NCBI RefSeq assembly: GCF_001642475.1
Contig: NW_019173989.1
Coordinates: 62,001 to 126,000 of the forward strand
DNA: 64,000 bases
Source of the DNA: Fonsecaea monophora
Taxonomy: Eukaryota; Ascomycota; Eurotiomycetes; Chaetothyriales; Herpotrichiellaceae
Direction: 5' to 3'
The notes beneath the pieces are model-generated. The model ran no database searches. It saw only the letters and a program-made list of their open reading frames with translations, and had not been told where the DNA came from. How positions within the stretch are numbered: the stretch's first letter is position 1; each line of letters begins with the position of its first letter. The position numbers and the translations under genes were made by a program. Positions 11,851 to 22,763 of this stretch are shown piece by piece.

Positions 11851-13482
11851 ATGAAGCGACCGACAGAGACCAACCGTGTCGCCGTGATTGGCGCCGGCAT
11901 CAGTGGTGTTGCGACGGCTGCGCACCTTCTCAAACATGGTCTCGAGGTGACGGTATTTGAGCGATCCAGCACCTCAGGAGGTGTATGGCACTTTGACGAA
12001 CGAAGCGCGCCCGATCCACCATTTCCCAACCTCAAACCGTCCGATGGAGACTCTTTGTTTGGGCCGCAATCGACAGACGTGGCAGCGACGTCAGAAGAGG
12101 TGGACCAGGGACACAATGCGGCGCTGGGGGAAATCTCGCACGCCCCGCCAGGGCCCTGTTATGCCGGGTTAATGAATAACATCCCAATCCCGCTGATGCA
12201 GACTTCGCTGATGAGCTATCCTGCGGGTACGTCGGACCACCTGTCGCATGACGTCGTGGAGCGTCATATCCATGACATCTCGCGAGCCACAGGCGTGGAC
12301 AAGGTCATCCAGAACAACACCCGGGTTCTCGATGTGCGGAAGCAAGGGTCCTCGTGGGTTCTTCAGACAACTGCGCTGTGGAAAGAGTCTGATCGTGTGA
12401 GGTTCACCGACGCGACTTACAACTTTGACGCTGTCGTGATTGCGTCGGGTCATTACAGTATGCCGCGCGTGCCAGATATCCCTGGTCTGAGCACCTGGAA
12501 ACGTCTGTGGCCTGATCGGGTGTGGCATTCGAAGAGATACCGGCGACCTGCTGCGTTCAAGGACAAGACGATCCTGCTGATCGGGGCGGGGGTATCGTCG
12601 TCGGATATTGCAAAGGAGGCGGCTCCTATCGCGAAGAAGATTTATCAGAGCTCGAGAGGTGAGTGATAGGGTGACTTCGGGGTGGTAGCGCCGATGCTGT
12701 GGTTTGTTCGCTAATCGCATCTTCAACCACCAGGCGGAGTCCTCGATCTCCCCACCAGTTTCCTCCCGGAGGGGACACTTAGAATCGGGGGGATCCAATC
12801 CTTCGAACTCCCTTCTGCAGACTTTCAGCCATCACAAGAAGGGCCGATCCCGCTGGCTGTGACGTTGACCGACGGCACACGCCTGCAAGGAATCGACATT
12901 GTGGTTGTTGCCACGGGATATATTATATCGTATCCGTTCCTGCGGCATCTGCACTCGGACACGACCGCTGCGGCCAACGCGAGCCGGGAGATGCTGGTAA
13001 CCGCCGAGGGGGACATGGTGCACAATCTCTGGCAGGACATATTCTACATCCCTGACCCCACGATGGCGTTTGTGGGCACGCCACTGCAAGTTACGACGTT
13101 TTGCCTCTTCGACTTCCAAGCGCAGGTAGTCGCCCGGGTCTTTGCGGGCAAAGCGTATCTGCCGGCGCAGGACGTGATGCGGAAGGAATACGAGGATCGC
13201 CTCGCGCAGAGAGGGACGGGCCGGGACTTCCACAGCCTCAGAAAGAGAGGCGCCGAGCAGGATTACGTCGCGAGGTTGGTCGAGTGGATGAACAAGGACG
13301 CGGGCGTGACGGGGACGGAGCACATGCGCGGACACACGCAAGAGTGGATTGCGGCGTACGAGTCGATGCAGGAGAAGTTTGCCTTCCTGCAGGTGACGGA
13401 GGACAAGCCACAGGGAGAATCAGGGGCATGGACACAGACATTGTCGCCGGTAACACAGGCGCAGATATTATCGGTGTCATAA
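11851..13482 (+). CDS. Flavin-containing monooxygenase (FMO-like)
   Basis: A two-exon, 518-residue FAD- and NADPH-dependent monooxygenase. Exon 1 is 11851-12658 and exon 2 is 12734-13482. The 75-bp intron (GTGAGT, CTAAT near 12711, CACCAG) splits a Gly codon in phase 1. Visible motifs, in order: the FAD-binding GxGxxG at residues 14-19 (VIGAGISG), an FMO-type WHSKRY segment at 225-230, the NADPH-binding GxGxxS at 245-250 (IGAGVSSS), and the ATGY motif at 329-332. Length is typical. Family members oxygenate soft nucleophiles (N, S) or act as Baeyer-Villiger enzymes; the substrate is unknown. The ATG at 11851 is the first in an open frame reaching back to a stop near 11674. Next to the TauD-like gene and transporter, a role in nutrient-derived amine, sulfur or sulfonate oxidation is plausible. 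Confidence 0.92.
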
Positions 13483-13669
13483 GGCAGCCTCAGCAGGCAT
13501 CGAATGGATGACATTGCAGTATCAAGGACTCACCTCGAAAGGTTGAGGTTCTTTGCATGCGGAAAGTGTGTTCATGAGTTGATTGATTGATAAGCTAACA
13601 GCGCCGGGGATTCGTCAAAATAACATGGCCGCTCACGTGTGGTCACCGGCTAAATTTCCCTAACAAAGT

Positions 13670-13711
13670 GGCCACCACCCAGTGCGGATGACTAAGGTGA
13701 TGGGTGGTGCC
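13670..13711. promoter_or_regulatory. Hairpin-forming inverted repeat
   Basis: GGCCACCACCCA at 13670-13681 is mirrored by TGGGTGGTGCC at 13701-13711 with a loop of about 19 bases. It lies about 190 bases past the monooxygenase stop. It could be an RNA hairpin in that gene's 3' region or a DNA palindrome; function unknown. Confidence 0.5.
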
Positions 13712-13734
13712 AAGCCTTGGCTGTCGTCAGACAG

Positions 13735-13790
13735 CACGTGATAATGCCAAGCAATCTTATCTGATAAGGGCACGTGCTAGTGCCAAGCAA
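13735..13790. promoter_or_regulatory. GATA palindrome flanked by two E-box repeats
   Basis: The 13-base palindrome CTTATCTGATAAG (13756-13768) contains two opposed HGATAR sites, the target class of fungal GATA factors such as the nitrogen regulator AreA. It is flanked by two direct repeats that each begin with CACGTG (13735 and 13771) and continue to TGCCAAGCAA. It lies about 560 bases upstream of the TauD-like start. That this controls the neighbouring genes is inference. Confidence 0.5.
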
Positions 13791-14178
13791 GGCATCAGGT
13801 CCGTAACAAGCCCGCATGAGCCACGGCGGATGAGCTCTGGAGTCAGACCCAAAATGCTCTCGGTGGATTACTCCGTCACAGACGCCTGAAGTTCTAATGG
13901 ATTGGACTGGTTCCGAATGAACCTCGGGTCGCAAACAAGCCATCGGCGGCCTTGGTTGAACCGCACACACACAAGGCGGATTGGCGCTGATGGTGTGAAT
14001 GCTTCTCTGTATCCTCGGAACCCAATGCGGATTTGGAGAGACGCCATTCTGTGCCAGATGTCGTCATCGGCGTCCGTCCGGGCATGAAACGGACCAAACA
14101 TGGACTACAACTGTCAACCCGTCCGCTCGGCGCCGAGACATGAGCATCGTATATGTGGTGATATCAGGATGCTGGTTT

Positions 14179-14185
14179 TATATAA
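14179..14185 (+). promoter_or_regulatory. Candidate TATA box of the TauD-like gene
   Basis: TATATAA lies 144 bases upstream of the ATG at 14329. A CGATAAG GATA-type site follows near 14271. Position and sequence fit a fungal core promoter. Confidence 0.45.
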
Positions 14186-14328
14186 CTTGACTGGTGTCTC
14201 CTTTGGCTTGACCAAGTTCGATCCAGAACCATCCAGACAGTCAACGCGCCTGACCATAGGAAGGATTGGCGATAAGACCGGCATTAACACCACCAGCACC
14301 AGGACCAGCAACAATAGTGGTAACAACA

Positions 14329-15663
14329 ATGGCCTCCGCCGCGATACCCCTGTTCCCAGAAATCCGCGATGTCGTTGCCCCCCGGAAAGACACGCTCGGC
14401 CTGCCCGAAGCAGCCGTGAAGCGACTGACCAAGGCAGGCGTCGACCTGTCGCAAGGCTACCCCTACCGCCCCGCGGCGCCCTTGTACTTGGACGACGTGT
14501 ACAAGATCCGGTCCGAGCCGTGGGACCACGTCGAGCCCGGGGCGCGGGCAGACAAGTCCAAGAAGGCCCTGTTCTCCGCCGCGTCCAAGGTCACCGACTT
14601 CACGGCGTACGTGGGCACGCAGGTCGACGGGCTGCAGCTCAAGGACCTGACGGCGCAGCAAAAGGACGAGTTGGGCTTGTTGATTGCCGAGCGCGGCGTC
14701 GTCGTGTTCCCGAACCAGGACCTGTCGCCTCAGGAACAGCTCAAGCTCGGGGAGTGGTATGGGAAGATCGAGATTCACGTACGTCACGCAAGGCCCGGCG
14801 GTGGATTCCCGCTTCCCTTTCCTCCCCTCCTTGACACAAGCTCAATGCAATAAGCTGCTGCTAACAAGGGAGGGTTTTTTTTTTTAGCCACAAGCTCCTA
14901 TCGTGCCGGGACTGCCTGGCGTCACGGTCCTGTGGCCCGACCTGCAGGCCACGGAACGGTCCGTGACGTATCGAAATCCCGGCGGCGCCGCTGCGTGGCA
15001 CACGGACCTCGTTCACGAGCCGCAGCCCGCGGGCGTGACACACTTGCACAACGACGTCGTTCCAACCGTCGGCGGGGACACGCTGTTCGCCAGCGGGTAC
15101 GCCGCGTACGAGAAGCTGTCGCCCGCGTTCCGCGAGATCATCGACGGCAGGTACGCCGTGTACCGCTCCGGTCATGCGTACCTGGACCGAGACAACCCGA
15201 CCGCGGGGCCCAAGTACGTGGAACGCGTCCACCCGCTGGTCCGTGTCCACCCGGCCACCGGATGGAAAGCCCTGTGGGTGAACCGGCAGATGACGCTGCG
15301 CATCGTCGGACTGGATCCGGGAGAGAGCGACGCCATCCTCAACTACCTGTACCACGTCTACGAGACCAACGTGGACATCCAGGCCCGTATCAAATGGACC
15401 GCCGGCACGAGCGTGCTCTGGGATAACAGGTACTGTCTCCCTTTGGAGGATTGACGGGGAAAAATCACTTGCGCTGACGATCGACTGACAGGATCATGAT
15501 CCACAACGCAAGCTGGGACTATGCAGGAAGAGAGCCGCGCCATGGCACCCGTGTGACTTCGTTGGGCGAGAAGCCGTACTTTGACCCGGATGCCCCGACA
15601 CGAAGACAGGCGCTGGGACAGCTCGGACCCGACGAGTTGGAAGAGGATGGTCTCGTCGCGTGA
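14329..15663 (+). CDS. TauD/TfdA-type 2-oxoglutarate- and Fe(II)-dependent dioxygenase
   Basis: A three-exon, 387-residue dioxygenase, similar in length to fungal sulfonate/taurine dioxygenases (Jlp1 type). Exons are 14329-14778, 14888-15429 and 15492-15663. Introns are 109 bp (GTACGT to a T-rich TTTAG) and 62 bp (GTACTG to ACAG). Iron ligands are visible as HTD (His188, Asp190) and the distal His335 in WDNRIMIH. Arg351 in HGTRVT is the likely 2-oxoglutarate-binding Arg. The core reads GVVVFPNQDLSPQEQLKLGE and YRNPGGAAAWHTDLVHEP. Family members hydroxylate a sulfonate or related acid next to the leaving group, releasing sulfite or a similar product, with CO2 and succinate. I start at the ATG at 14329; upstream codons are open but lack ATG. 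A sulfonate substrate is inferred from the family only. Confidence 0.92.
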
Positions 15664-16150
15664 AGAAACGTGTTCATTCGGTGCTGCTGACGTGTGAGGT
15701 GTCATGGGACGGTGTGTTCTGGGCTCATCCGGGTGACGTGAATGATGTAGGAAGCAATGTGCCGTTCGTGGACGAAGTTATGCGGACGCTTTGAGCGAAT
15801 ACTACTCAAGTGATTGAAATGGATTCGGATCGTGGATGAATAGTGTTGAAATCGGAGCAAATGCTATCACGCCAAGTATAGTGCTTGGGTCAACGAATTA
15901 TAGTATAAAGGACTCTCTGGAAAGGGTACTTGGTCGACAACGAGATCGTGCATGTGCAGTGACTAAGTCGTATCGTATTAACGCCCACGCCAGAGATATG
16001 GAGTGGAAAAATGTACCGTCATCGTAAAACGTGCAAAGACATACTAAAGGTAGAGGGCCAGAGTCTCATTGACTCGACTGTTTCACTGGCGTTTCTATTG
16101 CGTTGGGCCATTTCTGAGTAGACAGGAGGGGAGAGAGTGACGGATTCTCA
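15664..16150. other. Intergenic, no gene seen
   Basis: AT-richer sequence downstream of the dioxygenase stop. No open frame of interest, no repeat and no clear regulatory element was found beyond what a 3' untranslated region would need. Confidence 0.5.
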
Positions 16151-17330
16151 CACTCAAAACTCCTGACTAGACTCACAACCAGGAGAGAATGCAGGACAGA
16201 CGGACAGAGTGGCTGACATTGTCAGCAGATATTTCGAATATCCCCGGATGGAATCCTTTTTCCGTCGGCTGGTGGTGCTACAAGGCCAACAAAATAGCTC
16301 CATCAGCATGGGTCCGGAGCATGTCCTGGAGTCCAGTGAAGAGCTTAAGATGTGACGCTGTGGCGCACGCTGCTGACCGAACAACCCATCCCTGCTTTCC
16401 GATACTTTTCGAAAAGAGCAGCTTCGGCATGCTGGAGTAGTTCCATTGAAAGGTCTGTTTGTTTGGGGACTAGCAGATTGCCGCCGGTAGCATGGGCTTG
16501 AAAGGTAGAATGGAGGCGGCGCGGCAGACTTGGTCATATCTTCGGGGTAATATCGTAGTAGTCCCTCACTTCGTCCCACCCCGTTTCTCTTTTTATTTTC
16601 GGGAAAATGATTTGACATTGTGCGAGAGTTGCAGCACAAGGCGCATGTCCTCAGGCCACAAGGGGCTCAGGTTCCTTCACAATGTCTTCGGCGGCTCAAA
16701 CCAGCTCCCGAGCGAGATTCTTTGCTGCCGTAAAAAAGGTTCTTGGATCTGGAGGTGTAGTAGCATATTTTCAGCGACGGCAAGTCTCCAGTCGGAATTT
16801 TGTCTGCGGCACGATCAATCTGCTGGTTTCCTTGCCTGCTCTCCCTCGATCCCGGGTATAGGAGCGCACGAAACTCGTCATGTGTTAACGACATTGGTCT
16901 TGAACCCTGGCGAGAGTGATGGTCTTGTCGAACATGAAGACGCCACCAGATGTAAGTTCGCGAACGCCGTCATCGTGGCCTAGGAATGTGACGTGGAAGC
17001 CGGCCGTGAGGTGGAGCAGGAGTACGTCGTGCACTCGTGTAGGTCACATCATTTCTCGAGCCGGAGATACAACTAGAGTCGCCAGGTACGTCGGATTCTT
17101 AACCATCAGTTGGCGGAAAAAGCCGCGGTCCCGACTGAAGCTGCGGAAGAAGAGCCCCTGGGACGGTGGGAGAGTGAGACAAGAACGGCGTGATGCCCGG
17201 GATCAGATATGGATAGCCAGGCCATCATGTCACTGCGGCGATGACCCTGCTCTCTAGACCTGACTGCGGTCTTCCCAGATCTCGCGTATTGATGACGGCA
17301 GAGCCCTTGCTGATCTATCATTCTCGAAGC
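16150..17330 (-). pseudogene. Decayed coding remnant with in-frame stops, possibly P450-like
   Basis: No intact gene is present, but minus-strand segments read like protein in broken frames. From about 17175 to 16885 one frame gives FFRQLMVKNPTYLATLVVSP, then a TGA at 17044-17046, then HDVLLLHLTAGFHVTFLGHD and GGVFMFDKTITLARVQDQ in the same frame. Upstream, another frame gives YPYLIPGITPFLSHSP. Further 3' (16620-16160) frames with stops read TDLSMELLQHAEAALFEKYR and LFTGLQDMLRTHADGAILLA. The N-terminal Pro-rich segment and the following pattern vaguely recall a fungal cytochrome P450, but no haem-binding Cys motif is visible. The family guess is weak; the presence of decayed coding sequence is better supported. 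Confidence 0.4.
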
Positions 17331-18870
17331 GCAAGATATTCCTCGCCAACCGAAGGGACGTGGTGCCGCCCTTCTGCGTCGACCGAAAACAGGAGCCCTG
17401 TCGAACAAAGAGGCGCTTTCAGCTCACCGCAAACGGTGTAGTGCGAACGGCACGAAGACACGCTCATCAGACCCCAGGAAAGTGTGCGAATTTGCACAGT
17501 CTGGGTTTGTCGGACGCGTCGACTGATGCATTAATTGTTCGTCCCGGCTGCTGCTGCAACTGCGTCGTCGTCTTCTCCTTCTTCGGGATCATTAATCAGC
17601 GGGATCCGAAAGAAAAGGTGCAAGGAGACATTGTTTTGCAAACGGGCTTCTTGTGCTATATGGGGTATTCGTTCCATATTAGCCGAGATGCAATGTATTG
17701 TCCCTTCAGATCCATAACAGTCATACACTAGCCCCATGTGAGCAACAAGCCTTCCTTGGTTAGCCCCTAGACAGATAAACACCCCGTGAATTCACATCAT
17801 GATACCCAAAGCTCTCCCAGTCAATGCCATTGCATGACCCTGACCCCCGCCCCGTTTGCTTCCCATCACTGGTTATGGCCCTGAAAAAAAGGGTTGAGCG
17901 AGTGAACAAAGGTTACTCACGAGTAGCAGGTGGTGGTTGTGGTGGCGGGTTCGTGTGTGCGGTCGCCCTCTGCAATTAGCAGCTGTGGTTCCACAGCCAC
18001 AGGCTCATGAAGGCCCAGGAATGCGGTCTCCAAGGGTCTGAACTCATTGATATTCCCGGTCTCGCTCGTGCCATTGCCGTCTCCAGAGGTGATTCGGGAG
18101 GAAGTCCTCCGTGGCCGCCGGCAACGCAAGACCCGGACCATACACGCTCGGCACGCCGTGTTGGGCGAAACCCGACGTTTCTGACACGCGATCTCTGCGG
18201 TCGTGGCAGGCAGCACCACAGGTTTGGGCGGCAATGGTCGCAGGGATGTCGGTGTGTTGGCTCCTCCCCATGCCTTGGGCAACGTGGCCGACATAAGAAG
18301 CGTCTGGAAACGAGGGTGGTGACCTGGACGGCACGAATCTGCTCATAACTTGCGCGAGCTCGACCATCAGGACCAGGCTGACGTCGACGTAGCTAGAGAG
18401 ACGGAGTTTTATGTTAGCAAAACGGAGAACAGCACTGCTGCTTGGAAACATAGGTGATCCTAGCACCTCGCAAAGACAAGAAGCTAGGGGGAGCGGTCCA
18501 CTTACCGTCTCTCTGCGCTTCGTGATCCCAGAAGATCAGAAGTAGGGTTCCATATTCGCCTTCTTGTCAGTCGGGGCGGAATTCAAATCGTTCGCCGCGG
18601 TGGGTAGTGAGTCTGGCTGTGACAGACATGGCAGCGACTGGACAGGGCTGGTTGGTTCTGTATTTGCGCCAGTGTATCGATATGTCTCGCCGGTTTCTCG
18701 TCCGTCTCTTGATACTTTTCTGCTATAGGATCCTGGACTGTCTCTTGGTTTCTTTCTGGCCCATGCTCGTACGCGAGATTCCTTTGTCTTACACGTCTAT
18801 AGACGAGTTTGACCAGGAACGGAGGATTTGATATGTGTTCGGGCCGTCGCAAATGCTTTACTGCTTATAA
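17331..18870. other. Stretch without a supported gene
   Basis: Short overlapping frames exist on both strands, notably minus-strand frames at 17917-18466 with Cys/Arg-rich peptides. They show no start, intron chain or motif I can defend. I see no repeat or RNA gene here. Confidence 0.35.
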
Positions 18871-18877
18871 AAACCAA

Positions 18878-19110
18878 TTAGAAATGGTGCTCACTGGACA
18901 ACTTGATCCGTCTAGCCTGATCCGGGTCCTTGCCTTTCTTGTACTCGGCCTCAAGCGCGAGCTTCTGTGGAGCCGTGAACCTGAATCTGCGTGTCCTTAT
19001 CCTGGTCTTTGTTTGTCGGGCGGCCAAGGTCCGCAAGCTTGGGCTGTTGGAGCGCAGTGGGGGGATCGGGACAGGAGCTTCGTCCACTGAGCACTCGACA
19101 AGGCTGAATT
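18878..19110 (-). pseudogene. Orphan exon encoding the first half of a homeodomain
   Basis: The minus-strand frame ending at 18878 carries RFRFTAPQKLALEAEYKKGK followed by DPDQARRIKLSS. The register matches homeodomain helices 1 and 2: F8, Q12, L16, E17, Y20, P26, R31 and L34. A GTGAGC donor directly follows residue 36 (near 18894), and a possible acceptor lies upstream near 19107, so this could be one exon. I could not find an intact recognition helix (WFxNxR) at a sensible distance. A shifted frame just beyond reads ISNWF, but too close to fit a full domain. A homeobox gene with a missed exon and a broken relic are both possible. Confidence 0.4.
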
Positions 19111-19139
19111 GAGCGGTAGATGGCCAAAATTGAAGGAGA

Positions 19140-22117
19140 AAGAGGCCGGAAAAAGAGTCCGCAAGGAACCTTTTTTTGGGAAAGAAGAATAAAAGTTTCA
19201 ATGCCTCATTTGAGCAGGAGGGAGACACCCACTCGTTGCCTTGTGTCCCCCTTGAGTTTAGGGAGGCTGTCGACGCCTTGCAACCGGTAAGGGGCATGCT
19301 GTGATCCACACTGGCTCTGGAGCATGGGTCGGAGCCCAGGGTACGATGTCGTGCGAGCGGTGATTGCACTCCGGGGCTTTGCAATTCTAGGGTACGTTTG
19401 CCTTCTGAGTGATGAGCGTGGCCTTGACTCTGTGGCGTGAATTGGCGTCCAGGGTCCGATACCAAGAATAGTTGCAAGGTCGGCGTCAATTGGACGTTCG
19501 ACGCCGACGCCCTGGTCCTTGCCTTCAGACGTTGCATCGACGTTGCTTTGAGAGTTGATTATGCCGCAGCAGAGCTCTAGCCATAACAGGGTTTGAATAG
19601 CATCGTTCCCCACACCCAGCCACTCCAATACAGGGGGAACGCCGCAGCACTCAGGGCCTCCTCGTGCCTCCCCGTCAAACAAATCCTGCATCCTAGTAGC
19701 TAACCCTGACGGCTAGAGTACATCAGCTTGGTGCCAATAATAGGGAAGCCAGCCGACACGATTGATTCAGCAGAGAGAAAGGAAAGGAAAGTTGTAGTCG
19801 CCGACCAATGTTGATGACGTGATATAACGCCGTCAACTGTCATTATATCACATGATAGACTGACTGGATATGCATAATTGTCCCCTCCCCAAGTACCTAT
19901 TGCCCCCAGTCTGAAGGTGAGTTCTTACATAGCTTGGAGCTCGGCAGGACAGTGATCCTCCAAAGGTGGCGCGCGCCATCGACCATGACCCAATTACCAA
20001 CGCGACGAAACAGTCTCTTCGGATGCCCTCACCCTTCCGCTTCTCTCGGCTTGGATCCTCTCCTTCTCTCGAGCCTATTCTGATCTTCATGTGCCTTCAG
20101 TACGTAGTTCGCACGTGGCTAGGAGTCAGACAGAGTTCTCGATCTTCCGGACGTGGGAATCTCACTGGATACGTTGCTAAAACGTTTAAGAAACTTGACA
20201 GTCAGGCTCAAGGCCTCGATTCCATTGTTCCGTTCGGCAACTAGCTTCTAATAGACTCAATAAGACTATTGACAGGTGGTTCGACAAATTTTCGTAACAT
20301 GCCGTTGCCAGCTTACGTTGAACATCAACAGAGACAGCGTTGGTTCGGCCTCGTCGAGCAGCCATTGTAGTTGCTTGTCTGCACTGAATGGAAGAGTGAC
20401 AGTTGCTCGTGATCATCAGTAACTATAGCTGAGAAGTACCATCCTCTGAACAAAGGCGAGCCTGCAGCGATTTCCCTACACCTGGATCGGGACGATTTTG
20501 TATCAGTGATGCTAATGCGCTTGGTGGTGGGATTGTGGTTTCCTTGTCAGAATAGAGATCTCACTAGGTGCGTTGGCGACATCGTGATGCGAATGAAGCA
20601 TGGTATTATCGATGGAGTCTCGCTGTATTAAGAGTGCCCTCGCGATGCTGATGGAGTCATATGGTGTCGATGACCTTGGTCCTTTCCATTGTGCAAGCAT
20701 TCAGCACTTGGAAAAGTGACTCCATTCCCGCGCATCGGCGCTTTGGCAGGTGAGCTGAGGTGCCCAGCATTCAGATTTGTCTTTCCATTTGTCTGAACTC
20801 AAAACCCATTGTGATTTCCGTGGTAGATGGTGCATGATCCCGGCGGAGAGGTGCCGCCTGCGGGCTATATTTTGTTAGTTTAACGCCAATTTCTTGTGCC
20901 TATCCCAGCAATCGACTGCCCGCGGGCCTGGTGGCCGAGAATCCGTATCTGACTATGGTGCGAAAAACCCCAAGGTAGGCCGAGTCGTTGTCCTCTGAGA
21001 GCCTCCGAAGCCGGTCGGTTAGAGGAATTGCACGACCCATGGCCGAAGGACCACTGTGGCAAGATGCAGTTGGTCTGGGGCTGATGCATTGTATTGGTGA
21101 GCTTTGTTCGATTGATTCACAAGAGTAACACGGCAGAGCGGTCGAGCCTGGGCTCTGGTGTATGCCTGTCTGCGTGCCTGCACATGTGGGGGCCAGGGAG
21201 GACTCGGGGAGAGGGTGGCTTGTGGTGAACCTCAATTGGCACCAAAAAGAGACGTGGTTGCCAACTCAGGCTGCGGAGTTTCAAAGCGAGTTATGTGGGT
21301 GCCACTGAGTCTTCAGCCACGGATTTGCCGAGTTTTTGGATGCCGAAGGGCTTCTAAACAGTCCTGCTCTTCCCTTCGAGACTGTGACGGGCGCTAGACA
21401 TACCAGCAGCTCCCTTCACACCACTATTCTTGCGTTTCCGCAGTCCGCCTATCCTTGTGAGGATTTCGAGGCAGAAGGGATGGGAGACTGTATCCGTCAA
21501 TGAAAAGACGCTCGTCAAGGGCGATTATAGCCAAATTTAGAGCGTGTGGAGTAAGACAAGAAGGGCACGTTGTGACCAGTTGAACTACCTGGATCGGCAC
21601 AAGCAAAAGGGGCTAACAAGACACGTTCATTAAATGGGCACCAGAGCCGTCCAGACCACCGTTAAACCTTCCAGGCACCTCTGGCGGAAGCAGTGTCACC
21701 GCCATCATCACAACGGACACGAATAGGCGAATCGGATTCAATGTCCCGCGAACTTGCCTGGAGATTTAGACAAAAAGGGGTGGACAGGGGTCCGTGGCCC
21801 CTGTGTTACTTTGTTAGCAAAGTCAACCGTTTAGCACAATGAGCGGCCACGGTTCTTGTGCCACCCTACCCTGGTGGTACAAGGACGTGGGCACCGATAT
21901 GGTCGGACAGCCGCAAACAGGAGCTGCGTTGCCTCCTAGACTGAGCACCTCAAAACAACCACCGTCTCCCTCTTCCGTCCCGTGCAAGTGCTGAGATCTT
22001 CCATAGCTGAACCAAGTCTTGATATGCAACACATTCTGTGCGGAAAAAGAAAAAAGAAGATTCCAGGCAACAAGCCTATCCTTTTTATCGCCCTCTACCC
22101 CAGTGGCATCGTGAACA
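19140..22117. other. Stretch without a supported gene
   Basis: About 3 kb with only short, mutually overlapping frames and no convincing start, splice pair or motif. The one local structure I noted is an inverted repeat: GTGATATAA at 19819-19827 and TTATATCAC at 19843-19851. Confidence 0.4.
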
Positions 22118-22678
22118 ATGAGGAACAAAAGTAATGGCACAGGCACAGTCCCTTCCCTCACCCCTCTTCCTCCAGCCTCCAAAGGACTTACTGTTCGCGT
22201 TAGGTATCATTGGGCTTTTTTGATCGGACCCAAGAAAGAAAAGTCCGCTCGGGAGGTTCCAGGCGTCCGCTGTCACGTCAAGAACGTCCCGAAACCCACT
22301 CCTCATGGGCGCGCCGTCGTGTGGACGTACGAAGAGTTGAAGTTATGCAATGTTCGAACCACAAGCAACCTCCTGATCCGCGTGGTCATTGGGAAAGTCG
22401 TCGACATGGAACGCCTTCTCGACACGATTCGAAATGTCCCTCTGGTGCAGAATGATCGGATGTGGAGATGCTGCACCTGGTGCGCTGACGTCCTCGCGGC
22501 TCTTGAGAGGGATGGCCAGGCCCTAGGAACTGCAGTGCTCGATTGGAAGCGAATTCAAAAGGTAGCAAGACATTACGCAGGAGAAAAAACAGCTCAGGGT
22601 CGCTTTGATGCTGGACATTCGATGGACAAGCCGAAGCCGACCTGGGACATGTTGAAGGACAAAGAAACGGTCGCTTAG
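22118..22678 (+). CDS. DUF6914-like small fungal protein
   Basis: An intact single-exon gene of 186 residues with ATG at 22118 and TAG at 22676-22678. The sequence fits a conserved fungal family of unknown function that I place with DUF6914. It has RVRYHWAFLIGPK near the start (about residues 27-39), RCHVKNVPKP at about 51-60, LLIRVVIGKVVDMERLLDTI in the middle, VPLVQNDRMWRCCTWCADVL, then LDWKRIQKVARHYAGEK, and a C-terminal GRFDAGH and KPTWDMLKDKE. Members are often found in accessory regions and their biochemical role is unknown. There is no signal peptide or membrane segment. The frame is undamaged, unlike its neighbours. Family assignment is from pattern memory and should be checked by profile search. 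Confidence 0.7.
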   Translation: MRNKSNGTGTVPSLTPLPPASKGLTVRVRYHWAFLIGPKKEKSAREVPGVRCHVKNVPKPTPHGRAVVWTYEELKLCNVRTTSNLLIRVVIGKVVDMERLLDTIRNVPLVQNDRMWRCCTWCADVLAALERDGQALGTAVLDWKRIQKVARHYAGEKTAQGRFDAGHSMDKPKPTWDMLKDKETVA

Positions 22679-22763
22679 GGAGGACCGAGACAATTGTTCA
22701 CTTTGTTATCCTGACAACACTGAAGCGGTGAAGGAGGAGGGGGTTCAGGTTCATAGTTTGATT

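Noticed and set aside
14266..14328. Upstream extension of the TauD-like protein
   Set aside because: Would start at TTG; the first in-frame ATG is 14329 and gives the expected family N-terminus.
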